Positions 33,815-42,818 of a stretch of DNA of 64,000 nt are shown here, piece by piece. Below the pieces are notes generated by a model that saw only the letters and a list, made by a program, of their open reading frames with translations, ran no database searches and was not told where the DNA came from. This DNA is from Chloroflexota bacterium (lineage in GTDB: Bacteria > Chloroflexota > Anaerolineae > B4-G1): contig JAAEPW010001279.1 in the NCBI GenBank assembly GCA_024232355.1, forward strand, positions 1 through 64,000. Direction: 5' to 3'. The position numbers were made by a program, and so were the translations under genes. Numbering within the stretch: the first letter of the stretch is position 1; the number at the start of each line of letters is the position of its first letter.

Positions 33815-35884
33815 TCAATCGTCCCACTGCTCGCGCAATTCGGCCATGAACTGCGCGGTGCTGCCCCAAAAAATGTTTATGTTCGAGTTCTGGAGATACT
33901 GTTGCAAAAAGGCTTGTACGTCCGCGACGTCAGATTCTTCAATCCCCGTCAGTTCCAGTTGCACTCCCACGTGTTTAAAGCGGTGACGCTGCTCCCGCGT
34001 TGCCACTAACCCCCGCATAATGACGCGAAACTCCCAATCGCCCAGACTGTAGCCCAGGAATAGTAGTGAACTATCTGTCAACGTCGCCCAGATATAGTCG
34101 GGGATGCGTTCCATCTCGGACGAAACCTGTACCAAATAGTCCAAATAGTCATCCTCGGTCACCAACAGTGAATCCACCTCTGTGTCGTTGCCAAAGAGGT
34201 GGTAGACCAGTGGTTCTTCCGGCGACGGTTCGTAATCGGGGTCGTCCTCAAATAACGACGGCGATCCATATAGCATCTCGTTCCAGGGGCAGAATTCGCG
34301 GGCCGGTTCCTTGCCCGCCGCTTTTAGTGCCTCGACCATAAAGCTGTCGGGGTTGGTCGTCAGGTAGAGGGGCAGGTTCATGTTGGCCAATATCCGGTGG
34401 GGTTCGTTTGGATTGTCGGCAGTCAGATCCTGCCATCCTATAGCCGAGATCAGATCGGTCAGTGTGTCGTGCTCCTCTTCAGGCCGCATACCTTTTGGCA
34501 CCCGTTTGGTGAACTCTCGCATCAAGGTGTCCAACAATTCGTAGCGTGGAAAGTCAGGCCCCTGGCTGCTGGCCATGTACAGGGCCACCCGGGTCAGATT
34601 GTCCCTATCGTTGAAAGGATAGTCATGCTCCTTGGCCCACGCCTGGGCGATTCGAGCCGGTGTGGGCAGCCAGTGCTCGTGGATGCGCGGCCCGATGATG
34701 GGCGTGCATTTGCCTTGCTTGATCATCTTGGCCAGCCCAGACCAAAAGATGCGCGGCTTGGCCCCTAGCACCTGTCCACGGGCGTCGGCCTCGCCGCCCC
34801 ACACCTGGCCCGACTTGAGCCGCATAAAGAGCACCGGTACGGCGGCGTCTGGGCGTCCGGCGGTCAACAGTGTGCTGCGCGCCTCGTTGAGGGCGAGATC
34901 GGCCATACCGTGCTCTGTCAGCCGCTGGTAGAATATGGTGCTCAATTTGCGGGCGGTCTCGATCGAGACAAAATCCTGCATCGCGACCACGGCCGGCATG
35001 CCGGACGCGATAAACTTGGGGCCTAGCCCCAGGAACGCATCTGCGGTGGAGCGGACCGCGCTCTGACATGCAGCCAAAAAGACCAGACGAGGACGTACTT
35101 TCTGGCGCGCACCCATCCCGACCAACAGATCATCGGTCACGATTTGGGTGTTGCCTTCGTCATCCTGCAAATAGAGAGCGGCTTGGCCCCGCCGTTTGCT
35201 GAACGCGCCGTGTCCCAAATAGTGCAAGACGTGGTAATTGGACTTGTCTCCATCCACCCCCTGGCGTAAGGCGGCTTCCAATCGCTCCAGCGTCACCGGT
35301 GGCTCGAGAAAATCTATCTCCAAGTCACCGGGATCAACGTCTTCCAACACTGACTCAAACGTCTCTCGCTCCAATGCCACGTCCAGCGGCGCTAGCTCGT
35401 ACTTTTCTTCCAGGTCGTTGGGGTTAGAGATGACGACCAACACGCGGATGGGGCGTTCTTCCACCTCGCCGCCCCACGGCAGCGAGACCGGCAGGTAGCG
35501 GGAAAAGGGGGTGTCGGCGTCGGCAGAGATCAGGCTATCTTTCTCTTGGAGCAACTCCCACGGCAAGGCGTGGAGTTCGGCGGCGTCCGGATCTATGCGC
35601 AGGCGGACGCGGCGCTGCGGGGCATGTCCTCGGGCTTCGACCCACGCATCGTCCAGGGTGTCGTCTGCAAAGAGTGCGTTGAATAACTGCTCTCCGTCGT
35701 CCACCGGATCGCCGCTAGAGGTCCAGGGCACAATGTCTTGGGTCAGAACACCGCGCGGGAACTCTTGCTGATCTCCCAGGGTGATTTCGACCGGGTAACC
35801 GGCGACACGGTCATCAAGGGGAAAGATGCGAATTTCCAAGTCAACGAATTGCTCGTCATTTAGCAAAGTGGTGGTATCTGTCAT
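33815..35884 (-). CDS. CHAT protease-SIR2 fusion protein
   Basis: 689 residues. An N-terminal beta-rich region (1-130) precedes a CHAT (caspase HetF-associated) domain at about 140-370, with catalytic His225 (HYLGHG) and Cys273 (LAACQSA). Residues about 390-689 are a SIR2_2 domain: a divergent nucleotide loop (TPIIGPRI in place of GAG.S), Asn511 in TTNPD, His562 in VYHLFGND, and the late LLFLGYSLGDWEFR motif. CHAT domains are caspase-like cysteine proteases; SIR2 domains of this type are NAD+ hydrolases in several defence systems. The arrangement suggests a protease-switched NADase, or an NAD-dependent protease, acting with the nSTAND protein encoded 26 bases upstream. Activity is inferred from conserved residues only. 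Confidence 0.85.
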   Translation of the reverse strand: MTDTTTLLNDEQFVDLEIRIFPLDDRVAGYPVEITLGDQQEFPRGVLTQDIVPWTSSGDPVDDGEQLFNALFADDTLDDAWVEARGHAPQRRVRLRIDPDAAELHALPWELLQEKDSLISADADTPFSRYLPVSLPWGGEVEERPIRVLVVISNPNDLEEKYELAPLDVALERETFESVLEDVDPGDLEIDFLEPPVTLERLEAALRQGVDGDKSNYHVLHYLGHGAFSKRRGQAALYLQDDEGNTQIVTDDLLVGMGARQKVRPRLVFLAACQSAVRSTADAFLGLGPKFIASGMPAVVAMQDFVSIETARKLSTIFYQRLTEHGMADLALNEARSTLLTAGRPDAAVPVLFMRLKSGQVWGGEADARGQVLGAKPRIFWSGLAKMIKQGKCTPIIGPRIHEHWLPTPARIAQAWAKEHDYPFNDRDNLTRVALYMASSQGPDFPRYELLDTLMREFTKRVPKGMRPEEEHDTLTDLISAIGWQDLTADNPNEPHRILANMNLPLYLTTNPDSFMVEALKAAGKEPAREFCPWNEMLYGSPSLFEDDPDYEPSPEEPLVYHLFGNDTEVDSLLVTEDDYLDYLVQVSSEMERIPDYIWATLTDSSLLFLGYSLGDWEFRVIMRGLVATREQRHRFKHVGVQLELTGIEESDVADVQAFLQQYLQNSNINIFWGSTAQFMAELREQWDD

Positions 35885-35910
35885 TTGTCACATCCTCTTT
35901 TCTGTGCTCG

Positions 35911-38900
35911 TCAATTTTCATTCCGTAGTGTCTCTATGGTTTGCTCGTTAAAGGGATTCTCCCCGGCTGCCAGTTGGGCGATCCAACTCTCACGATCCGA
36001 GATGAATTGCGCGTACTCTTCGGCACCTGCCTCTTGCCACTGTTCCACGGCAGACGTGAAATCCTCAATCGCTCCCATAACATCTCCCGTCAGCGCGCGA
36101 GCCAGTCCTCGGCTGTCGCGAGAGGATGGCATCAACTCTACGGCCCGCTCACAGACCGGCAAGACCAGTTCCGCAAAACCATGGAGGCTTGCAGAGCGGC
36201 AAACCGTCTCGTAGAGATTGCCGTCAGAGATGTCGCTGGTCCATTCGATGGCCCGCTCGTAGGCACGGGACGCGACTTCACTGCTGCCGAATAGGGCAAA
36301 CGCTTCCGCCTGATCAATTTTTGCCTTGATGATAGAAGAGTGACGGGGTAACTGCGCGCACGTCTGCCGATACGATGCATCGGCAAGATGACGCTGCCAC
36401 TCTTCCCACGTCATGTTGCGGGAGGTTCGCTGGCAGGCGACATCTCGTAGATCCTCCATCCGGGTATGATACTGGCGCACGGTGCCGTCGTTGCTAGTAA
36501 CCAGGATGCGGCTTTCGTCGGCGTTCCACTCTGCCTGATTGATCTGGTCCGTGTAACCAGCAAAGGCGAACAATTCTACCCCTGTAACAGCGTCCCACAC
36601 CCGCGCGGCGTATTCCAAGCATTCCTGAGAGTCGCCTACTTGGTCACACCCAGTGGTTAAAATTTGGCTTTCATCACTGTTCCACCTGGCTTGGCTGCCA
36701 GAGAGCGTAAACATTTCCTCCCCCGTAGCGGCGTCCCACAGCCGTGTTGTACCATCTGAACTGAAGGTCAGGATACGGCTTTCATCCCCGTTCCACTGGG
36801 CTTGATGGATCGCATTCGTGTGTCCTGAGAGGGTGAACGTTTCTTCTCCCATGGCCGTATCTCGTACTCGTACTGCATAGTCAGGATAGCCATCGATGGT
36901 CAGGACGCGGCTTCCATCCGCGTTCCACGTCGCCTCGACCCATCCCATATTGCCAGAGGCGGAGAACTTTTCTTCCCCTGTGACAGTGTCCCACACGCGC
37001 ACCGTGGCCTGTTCACACGAACCGGAATCGTCCTGGCTGTGACATCTGGCGGTCAGGATATGGTCTGTATCGGCGTTCCATTCAACCATGTCGTCAGAAA
37101 AGGTGTGCGTTTCTTCCTCTGTGGTAGCAGTCGCTAACGCTTCCAAGTCCCACACCCGCGCTACGGCTTGTTCACACGAGCCAGCATCATCTCGGCGATC
37201 ACAACCGGTGGTCAGGACGTGGTTTCCATCGGTGGTCCAGTTTGCTTCGTTCAAATATTCTTGATCAGGGAGAGTGAGTGATTCCTCTCCCGTGCTCGCA
37301 TCCCACACCTGCACCGTGGCCTCCTCGCATAAACCGGCGTCATCTTGATGATTACACCTGGAGGTCAGGATACGGTCTTTGCCGGCGTTCCACTCGACCC
37401 GGTCAGCGTCGAGGACAAAGAGTTCGGTTTCTGTGATAATGGTTTCTGACGTTTTTATACCCCACACCCGCGCCACCCCGTCGTCGCTTTTGGTCAGAAT
37501 TTGGCTTTCATCCGCATTCCACACCGCTTGCCAGATGCCGCTCTCATAGATGAGGAGAGTGAGCAGTTCTTCCCCCGTGACTGTATCCCATACCCGTATC
37601 GTGCTCCCCAGGCACTCTCCCTGGTCGTTCATCTGGTTGCACTCGGTGGTCAAGATGCGGCTCTCATCCCCGTTCCACTGGGCCTGATCGCCAGAAAAGC
37701 TGGGTAGTTCGCTCCCGGTTGCCACGTCCCACACTGTCACTGTGCCGTCGTCGCCGGTGATCAGAATGCGACTTTCATCTTTGTTCCATACCGCCTGCCG
37801 GACGCCGGAGAGGGTGAGCGTTTCTTCCCCCGTGACCGCATCCCACACCCGGGCTGTGTCCTCACCGCTCTTGGTCAAAATCTGACTTTCGTCGGTGCTC
37901 CACATTGCCCAGTCGCCAGACAGGGTGAGTGTCTCTGCGCCTGTCCACGCGTTCCATACCTGCGTCGTGTCGTCCCAACTGGCGGTCAGGATTTGGCTTT
38001 CGTCGGCATTCCACACTGCGACGTTGACCCCAGACCAGCCGTCGGAGAGGGTGTCTTCGGCTCCCAAAGTGAGCAGTTCGGCCCCTGACCACGTATCCCA
38101 CACCCGCACTGTGGCTGCTTCACACTGCTCTCCCGAATCGTCCATGCGGTCGCAGCCTGCGGTCAGGATGCGGCCTCCGTTGGTGTTCCACGTCGCTTGC
38201 CAGATCGCACCCGTGTGACTGGAAAAGGTAAAGGGTTTGGTTGCAGTGATCGCGTTCCACAACTGCGCCGTATAGTTTGGCGCGCCGCTGGTGATCAGGA
38301 TGTGGCTTCCATAGGCGTTCCACTCCGCCTCAACTCGTCCCTCATAGCCAGAGAGGATGAGCGTTTCTTCGCCGGTGAAAGCGTTCCACACTCGCACCGT
38401 ACCGTCGTCGCTGGTGGTCAGGATGCGGTTTTCACTGGCGTTCCACTCTGCTTGCCGGATACTGCCCACGTGACCAGAGAGGATCGCGGTAGCTTCCAAG
38501 GTGGGTGTCTCTGCCGTGGTAGCGGCCACTGATGCTTCTATATCCCACACCCACGCCGTGGCCTCTTCACAGGAACCAGCATCGTCTCGACGATCGCATC
38601 CAGTGGTCAGGATGCGGCTTTCGTCGGTGTTCCATATTCCCCAGTCGCCGGGGAGGGTGAGGATTTCTTCTCTTGTGGCAGCAGCCGCTGACGCTTCCAA
38701 GTCCCACATCCGTACTGAGGCTTGTTCGCACCTTCCCTGTTCGCTTATTTGCTCGCAACCGGCAGTCAGGATGCGGCTTTCGTCGGCGTTCCATTGGGCC
38801 TGGCCACCAGGGAGAGCGATCAGTTCTACCCCTCTGGTTGCATTCCACACCCGCACTCTGCCCGCCAAACATTCAAGGCTAGATTCATCTCGTTGATCGC

Positions 38901-40908
38901 ACTCGGTGGTCAGGAGACGGCTTTCATCGGCGCTCCACATCGCCCGGTCGCCAGAGATGTCCAGTAATTCTTGACCCGTGACAGCGTTCCACACGCGTGT
39001 CGTGCCGTCATCGCTGGCGGTCAGGATACGATTTCCATCCCCGTTCCACTCTGCCTGCCAGACACTGCCCTCGTGACCTGAGAGGATGAGGGGAGGGCGA
39101 CCCAGGTGGGTCAAGACCTGGTGCAAAGCGGCAAAGGCCTCGGTCGTTTCTTCCATAGATCCCGCTTCGATGGCCAAGAGCGAAGCTAGTTGATAGTTGT
39201 TTTTCTCAAGTTCGTAGGTAGATTGAAGCGCCATCTGCCGGGAGAGAGCCAAACGGGCCAGTCCTTCGGCTTTTGCCCTGGCTTGTTCCGCCTCTGTCTT
39301 GGCCTGTTCCGCTTCCTCACGTCGGTTGTCCGCCTCATCCTTTGCCGCCTCTGCCGTGGCGCGGGCGATGGCACTGATGGTAGATTCCGCCACGGCCGTA
39401 GCGGCAGCGTGCTGGGCCTCGTCCCGCGCATCTTCTGCTGCCTGCCATTGCCACATGGCCACCACTGACAACATGAGGATAATGACACCCACGATGGAAA
39501 AGACACCGATCAGCACTCTGCGTCGTTTTCGCGCCTGAATGTGTTCCTGCTCGGCCAGTTGGCTGGCTTCTAGGAATTCCCGCTCGTAGGGTTCTACTTC
39601 ATCGGCATTCGTCGCCGCCCAAGCCAATGCCTCGGCCAGAACATCTTCGTGGTAGAGCAAAGAGTCTTCCCCTGTCTCCCCCCAACGGCGGGCGGCGGTC
39701 CGCAAGGGTGTCTCGCGCGCTGCCTCCCAATCCTGGTTCGATTCCAGGATCGGTTCTACCAGTCGGTCGTGGCATATTTCGTACCAACGCGTACCGGCTC
39801 GCACGTCGGCACGGATCATGCGCCGTTCCTCCAACACGTCGACGGCTGCATTGGGCAGTTCGGCGGTTTCTTTCCGCCCGCGCAATACCAGGCCGCGGGT
39901 CTCCATAGGTGTGATCAACTGCTCGGCAAACCACCATCGTATCTTGCGCTCGCGTGCACTGGTTTCATTGACCGCCGCTTCCACAGCGTTCTCGTAAAAG
40001 TCGGTCAATGCGCGGTCAATGTTCCCGTATTGCTCTACCTCTTCCCATTGGATGGCATAATCGCCCTGTTCCGGCAGGTTGTCCCACAATTGGCTGCAAA
40101 TGACTTGCAACTGCACCGGCTCGACATAAGGGCCGAGGATGTATTGTTCTTTCAATTCACCCTCTTCGTTGGTGTGTTGCACTTTGACACGTCGCATATC
40201 GTCTATCATGCGTTCGGCAACGCCCGGATCATAACTACAGCCAGCGTTTATGGCCGGTTTGGTTATCGCTTCCAGCGCGCCTTTGGGTCCCAATCGCTCC
40301 ATACGGAAGCGCGTCCGCAGGCGGCGCGGCAACAGGGAGGCATAGGTATCCATCGATGCCACATAGTCCTCGCGCATCGCAAAGACCACTCCCAGATTGG
40401 GTATTCCGTGCATTGCCTTGCGTACCTGTTGGAAAAAGCCTCGCGCCTCCTGCCATCGCTCTCGATGCGTGGTGAAAATTTCTTCGAATTGATCCCAGAT
40501 CAAGATGGGAGGCACATAATTGTCGTCATCGTCCTTAGGGCAGCGCTGGCGCAGGAACGATAGCAATGTGTGATCGGTCAGCATGTCCACCGGGGTATCG
40601 GGATCGGCCAGTTCCGTCAGTGTGCTAAAGACAAAGATATTGTCCACCTGTTCGTGGTTGATCCCCGGCGGCAGTTCACCGCCTACCCGTGCCACCGGCA
40701 GAACGTAAAAATTCCTCTCCTCTAGCGCAGGGATGACCTGGGCGTTGAGGATCGAGGATTTGCCTGCGCCCGACTGAGCATAAAAGAGCACCACTCGCTC
40801 GGCTACGATCTTGGACACCAGGTCTCGTGCTTCTCGCTTGCGACCGTAAAAACTACCTCGGTCCTCACGGTCGTATGGTCGTGGTCCTATGTAAGGATTG
40901 TTTTTCAT
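35911..40908 (-). CDS. nSTAND1 NTPase with transmembrane span, 19 WD40 blades and TPR-like tail
   Basis: 1665 residues. YIGPRPYDREDRGSFYGR is the usual lead-in to nSTAND1; the P-loop is AQSGAGKSS (Lys50) and Walker B is ILIWDQFEE (Asp139). A winged-helix/sensor region runs to about 440. KRRR then a hydrophobic span at about 466-488 forms one transmembrane helix, followed by an Ala/Glu coiled coil (490-560). WD40 repeats fill about 605-1480: 19 blades, 9 of them with an inserted loop holding two cysteines. The tail carries MTWEEWQRHLADASYRQTC and TPR-like helices. STAND proteins are ligand-triggered oligomerising switches. No effector domain is fused, so the CHAT-SIR2 partner is the likely effector. 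Basic residues before and acidic residues after the span predict that the WD40 part lies outside. Confidence 0.88.
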   Translation of the reverse strand: MKNNPYIGPRPYDREDRGSFYGRKREARDLVSKIVAERVVLFYAQSGAGKSSILNAQVIPALEERNFYVLPVARVGGELPPGINHEQVDNIFVFSTLTELADPDTPVDMLTDHTLLSFLRQRCPKDDDDNYVPPILIWDQFEEIFTTHRERWQEARGFFQQVRKAMHGIPNLGVVFAMREDYVASMDTYASLLPRRLRTRFRMERLGPKGALEAITKPAINAGCSYDPGVAERMIDDMRRVKVQHTNEEGELKEQYILGPYVEPVQLQVICSQLWDNLPEQGDYAIQWEEVEQYGNIDRALTDFYENAVEAAVNETSARERKIRWWFAEQLITPMETRGLVLRGRKETAELPNAAVDVLEERRMIRADVRAGTRWYEICHDRLVEPILESNQDWEAARETPLRTAARRWGETGEDSLLYHEDVLAEALAWAATNADEVEPYEREFLEASQLAEQEHIQARKRRRVLIGVFSIVGVIILMLSVVAMWQWQAAEDARDEAQHAAATAVAESTISAIARATAEAAKDEADNRREEAEQAKTEAEQARAKAEGLARLALSRQMALQSTYELEKNNYQLASLLAIEAGSMEETTEAFAALHQVLTHLGRPPLILSGHEGSVWQAEWNGDGNRILTASDDGTTRVWNAVTGQELLDISGDRAMWSADESRLLTTECDQRDESSLECLAGRVRVWNATRGVELIALPGGQAQWNADESRILTAGCEQISEQGRCEQASVRMWDLEASAAAATREEILTLPGDWGIWNTDESRILTTGCDRRDDAGSCEEATAWVWDIEASVAATTAETPTLEATAILSGHVGSIRQAEWNASENRILTTSDDGTVRVWNAFTGEETLILSGYEGRVEAEWNAYGSHILITSGAPNYTAQLWNAITATKPFTFSSHTGAIWQATWNTNGGRILTAGCDRMDDSGEQCEAATVRVWDTWSGAELLTLGAEDTLSDGWSGVNVAVWNADESQILTASWDDTTQVWNAWTGAETLTLSGDWAMWSTDESQILTKSGEDTARVWDAVTGEETLTLSGVRQAVWNKDESRILITGDDGTVTVWDVATGSELPSFSGDQAQWNGDESRILTTECNQMNDQGECLGSTIRVWDTVTGEELLTLLIYESGIWQAVWNADESQILTKSDDGVARVWGIKTSETIITETELFVLDADRVEWNAGKDRILTSRCNHQDDAGLCEEATVQVWDASTGEESLTLPDQEYLNEANWTTDGNHVLTTGCDRRDDAGSCEQAVARVWDLEALATATTEEETHTFSDDMVEWNADTDHILTARCHSQDDSGSCEQATVRVWDTVTGEEKFSASGNMGWVEATWNADGSRVLTIDGYPDYAVRVRDTAMGEETFTLSGHTNAIHQAQWNGDESRILTFSSDGTTRLWDAATGEEMFTLSGSQARWNSDESQILTTGCDQVGDSQECLEYAARVWDAVTGVELFAFAGYTDQINQAEWNADESRILVTSNDGTVRQYHTRMEDLRDVACQRTSRNMTWEEWQRHLADASYRQTCAQLPRHSSIIKAKIDQAEAFALFGSSEVASRAYERAIEWTSDISDGNLYETVCRSASLHGFAELVLPVCERAVELMPSSRDSRGLARALTGDVMGAIEDFTSAVEQWQEAGAEEYAQFISDRESWIAQLAAGENPFNEQTIETLRNEN

Positions 40909-40924
40909 TGTTTAGCCCCCGTTG

Positions 40925-42421
40925 TTAATTATTGTTGCTTTGGATCAAGCTGCGAACGACGATCATCAAGGTGATGTCGTCAAACTGGGGTGCATCACCC
41001 ACAAAGCTGTGAATCTCTGCCATCAACGTGTTCTGTAAATCTTGGGCCGGGCGTCCGAGGTTGGTTTGTACGATTTTCAACAGCCTTTCCTCACCAAAGA
41101 ACACGTCCTGCTCGTTTTCTGCGTCAGTGATACCATCGGTGTACAATACCAATAGATCGCCGGGAGCAAGCTGGATGGTTTTCTGCTCCCAGGTCGTGTC
41201 TGTGGTAACGCCCAACGCCATACCCGTTTTGGTCAATGTCTGTATCTCGTTGTCGTTCTGAACGCTGAGCAAGTACGGCGGATTGTGCCCGGCGTTGCAA
41301 AAAGTCAACGTGCCGTCGATGGTGTCTATAATACCGTAAAAGACGGTAACGAACAAATCGGCGCGGGTGTCCGTCAGGATGCGGCGGTTGGCGACCTTTA
41401 GCACGTAATCCGGTCGCGAGTGGTACTGTGGGGCATAGGTGCGAATGAGCGTGCGGCTCAGGGCCATGTAGAGGGCGGCCCCAGTTCCCTTGTCGGCGAC
41501 GTCGGCGATCGATGGATGGTCGTCAGGTGAAAATGTTCCTTGACCAACATGGTGGATGAGGGTTTGGGCAGGAAAGATGCGGATTTCTATCAGGCTAAGC
41601 GGAAACATGTTGAAGACGTGTTCCTTTAGCACGCTAGGCAAAGTGGAAGCGTCGGGAGGGGCATGGATGATGGCGCGTCCCAATCGTTCTAGTTTTTCCA
41701 GCTCGCGGGATCGTTGCTGGCTGCGTTCAGCGGTCTGGCTCAGTTGATGGGCCAGCAAACTTGCCAGTAACACTCCGGCGACAAAAAAGAGATACCCGCC
41801 AAGCCCGTGTTCGGTGTATAGGCTGGCTGCCAGAATGGCAAAGGGAGTGATCAAGATAGAGGAGCTCGTTACAATGGCCCAGAATCTGACGTACGCTCTC
41901 ATCGGATTCCCCGTCTTGGCCACAAAGTTGATGTTAGAGAGCCAACGGGGCAGCCAGATCAGGCTTTCTAACAGCCACCAGACGAACGTCGCGCCAAAAG
42001 CCGGCAGCACTTGCTCAAGCGTCAGTCCGGGCAGAGGAAAGGCCCCGCCCGATGCGCCAACGCCGGCCCAGCGTTCGTAGAGAGTCAGTGCGACCAAGCT
42101 GGCAAAGGTTGTACCGACCAAGTTAAATGTGATGTTCCGGGCGCAACTCCAATGCCAACTTGTTGTGGCAAATTCCCGCCATTGACGGGCGTAAACAATC
42201 AATAGCCAGAGGATGACCAACCACAAAGCGCTGGGACCGAATATCAGGACCGCTGACCAGGTAATGACAGGCTCAAGAGAGCTTTGAAAATCAGAATAGC
42301 CTCCCGGTGTCATCTCGGCGAGAAGAAAAAAATCAAACCGACTGAAAACAAACAGCAGGACGAATAAAAGAGACATCGTCAGCCATTCTGCACGGATCAA
42401 GGTCAGATCTGTGTTGGTCAC
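40925..42421 (-). CDS. Membrane SpoIIE-family PP2C phosphatase, apparently internally deleted
   Basis: 498 residues from a GTG start that overlaps the preceding small gene. About seven transmembrane helices (15-260) lead to a short GAF-like beginning (LERLGRAIIHAPPDASTLPS) that breaks off near residue 304. It continues directly as the second half of a SpoIIE phosphatase: IADVADKGTGAALYMALSRT, then NAGHNPPYLLS, LVLYTDGITDAEN and FDDITLM. The usual GGDFYD metal-binding motif and the start of the phosphatase domain are absent, as if about 200 residues had been deleted in frame. Active SpoIIE enzymes dephosphorylate anti-sigma-factor antagonists. Here activity may be lost or altered. It precedes the nSTAND gene by 16 bases. 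Confidence 0.82.
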   Translation of the reverse strand: MTNTDLTLIRAEWLTMSLLFVLLFVFSRFDFFLLAEMTPGGYSDFQSSLEPVITWSAVLIFGPSALWLVILWLLIVYARQWREFATTSWHWSCARNITFNLVGTTFASLVALTLYERWAGVGASGGAFPLPGLTLEQVLPAFGATFVWWLLESLIWLPRWLSNINFVAKTGNPMRAYVRFWAIVTSSSILITPFAILAASLYTEHGLGGYLFFVAGVLLASLLAHQLSQTAERSQQRSRELEKLERLGRAIIHAPPDASTLPSVLKEHVFNMFPLSLIEIRIFPAQTLIHHVGQGTFSPDDHPSIADVADKGTGAALYMALSRTLIRTYAPQYHSRPDYVLKVANRRILTDTRADLFVTVFYGIIDTIDGTLTFCNAGHNPPYLLSVQNDNEIQTLTKTGMALGVTTDTTWEQKTIQLAPGDLLVLYTDGITDAENEQDVFFGEERLLKIVQTNLGRPAQDLQNTLMAEIHSFVGDAPQFDDITLMIVVRSLIQSNNN

Positions 42422-42424
42422 CAG

Positions 42425-42565
42425 CTACACCAAGCCCACGAGCACCAACGGCGCTGTGTACAAGAATCCGATTACATTGCCCACGTTGCTCACACGGTCC
42501 TGCCCGCTCATGGTTTCCAACTCGGGCCAAAACTTGCTGGCGATGGTCAGTAATTTCTCTTCCAC
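42425..42565 (-). CDS. Small 46-residue membrane protein
   Basis: GTG start with AAAGGA seven bases upstream. The product begins VEEKLLTIASKFWPELETMS and ends with one hydrophobic helix (VIGFLYTAPLVLVGLV). An amphipathic N-terminal helix and a C-terminal membrane span are evident. The stop lies four bases before the GTG of the phosphatase gene, so translation is probably coupled. The function is unknown; small tail-anchored proteins of this shape often modulate a membrane partner. Confidence 0.62.
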   Translation of the reverse strand: MEEKLLTIASKFWPELETMSGQDRVSNVGNVIGFLYTAPLVLVGLV

Positions 42566-42604
42566 GTTTTATTCCTTTGTCTTTTGCTTACTTTGCCGCT
42601 GCAT

Positions 42605-42724
42605 CTACCTGCGTTGTCTTTTGCCCTTTCGCCGGCTCTGAAACACACTCAGCAAAAAGCCAACGGCTGCGCCCAAGCCAAGCCAAATCGTCCACCTGCG
42701 GGTCGAGGCCTCGACGGGGGCCAT
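42605..42724 (-). CDS. Small 39-residue single-span membrane protein
   Basis: ATG start with GGAGG six bases upstream, a strong ribosome-binding site. Sequence: a short polar start (MAPVEASTRR), a Gly-rich transmembrane helix (WTIWLGLGAAVGFLLSVF) and a very basic tail (QSRRKGKRQRR). It lies 39 bases before the 46-residue gene and is the first gene of the run leading to the phosphatase, nSTAND and CHAT-SIR2 genes. The glycine spacing suggests helix packing, reminiscent of YtxH-like small proteins. The function is unknown. The 94 bases between it and the response regulator hold nothing recognisable. Confidence 0.6.
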   Translation of the reverse strand: MAPVEASTRRWTIWLGLGAAVGFLLSVFQSRRKGKRQRR

Positions 42725-42818
42725 TTCTTTCCTCCAGGTGCGGCGCAGTCCTCAGCGATAGGTGGGCACGGTGAGCGCTGGTAGCAACACGTCTGCACTG
42801 CTAAGAAATACACCCATA

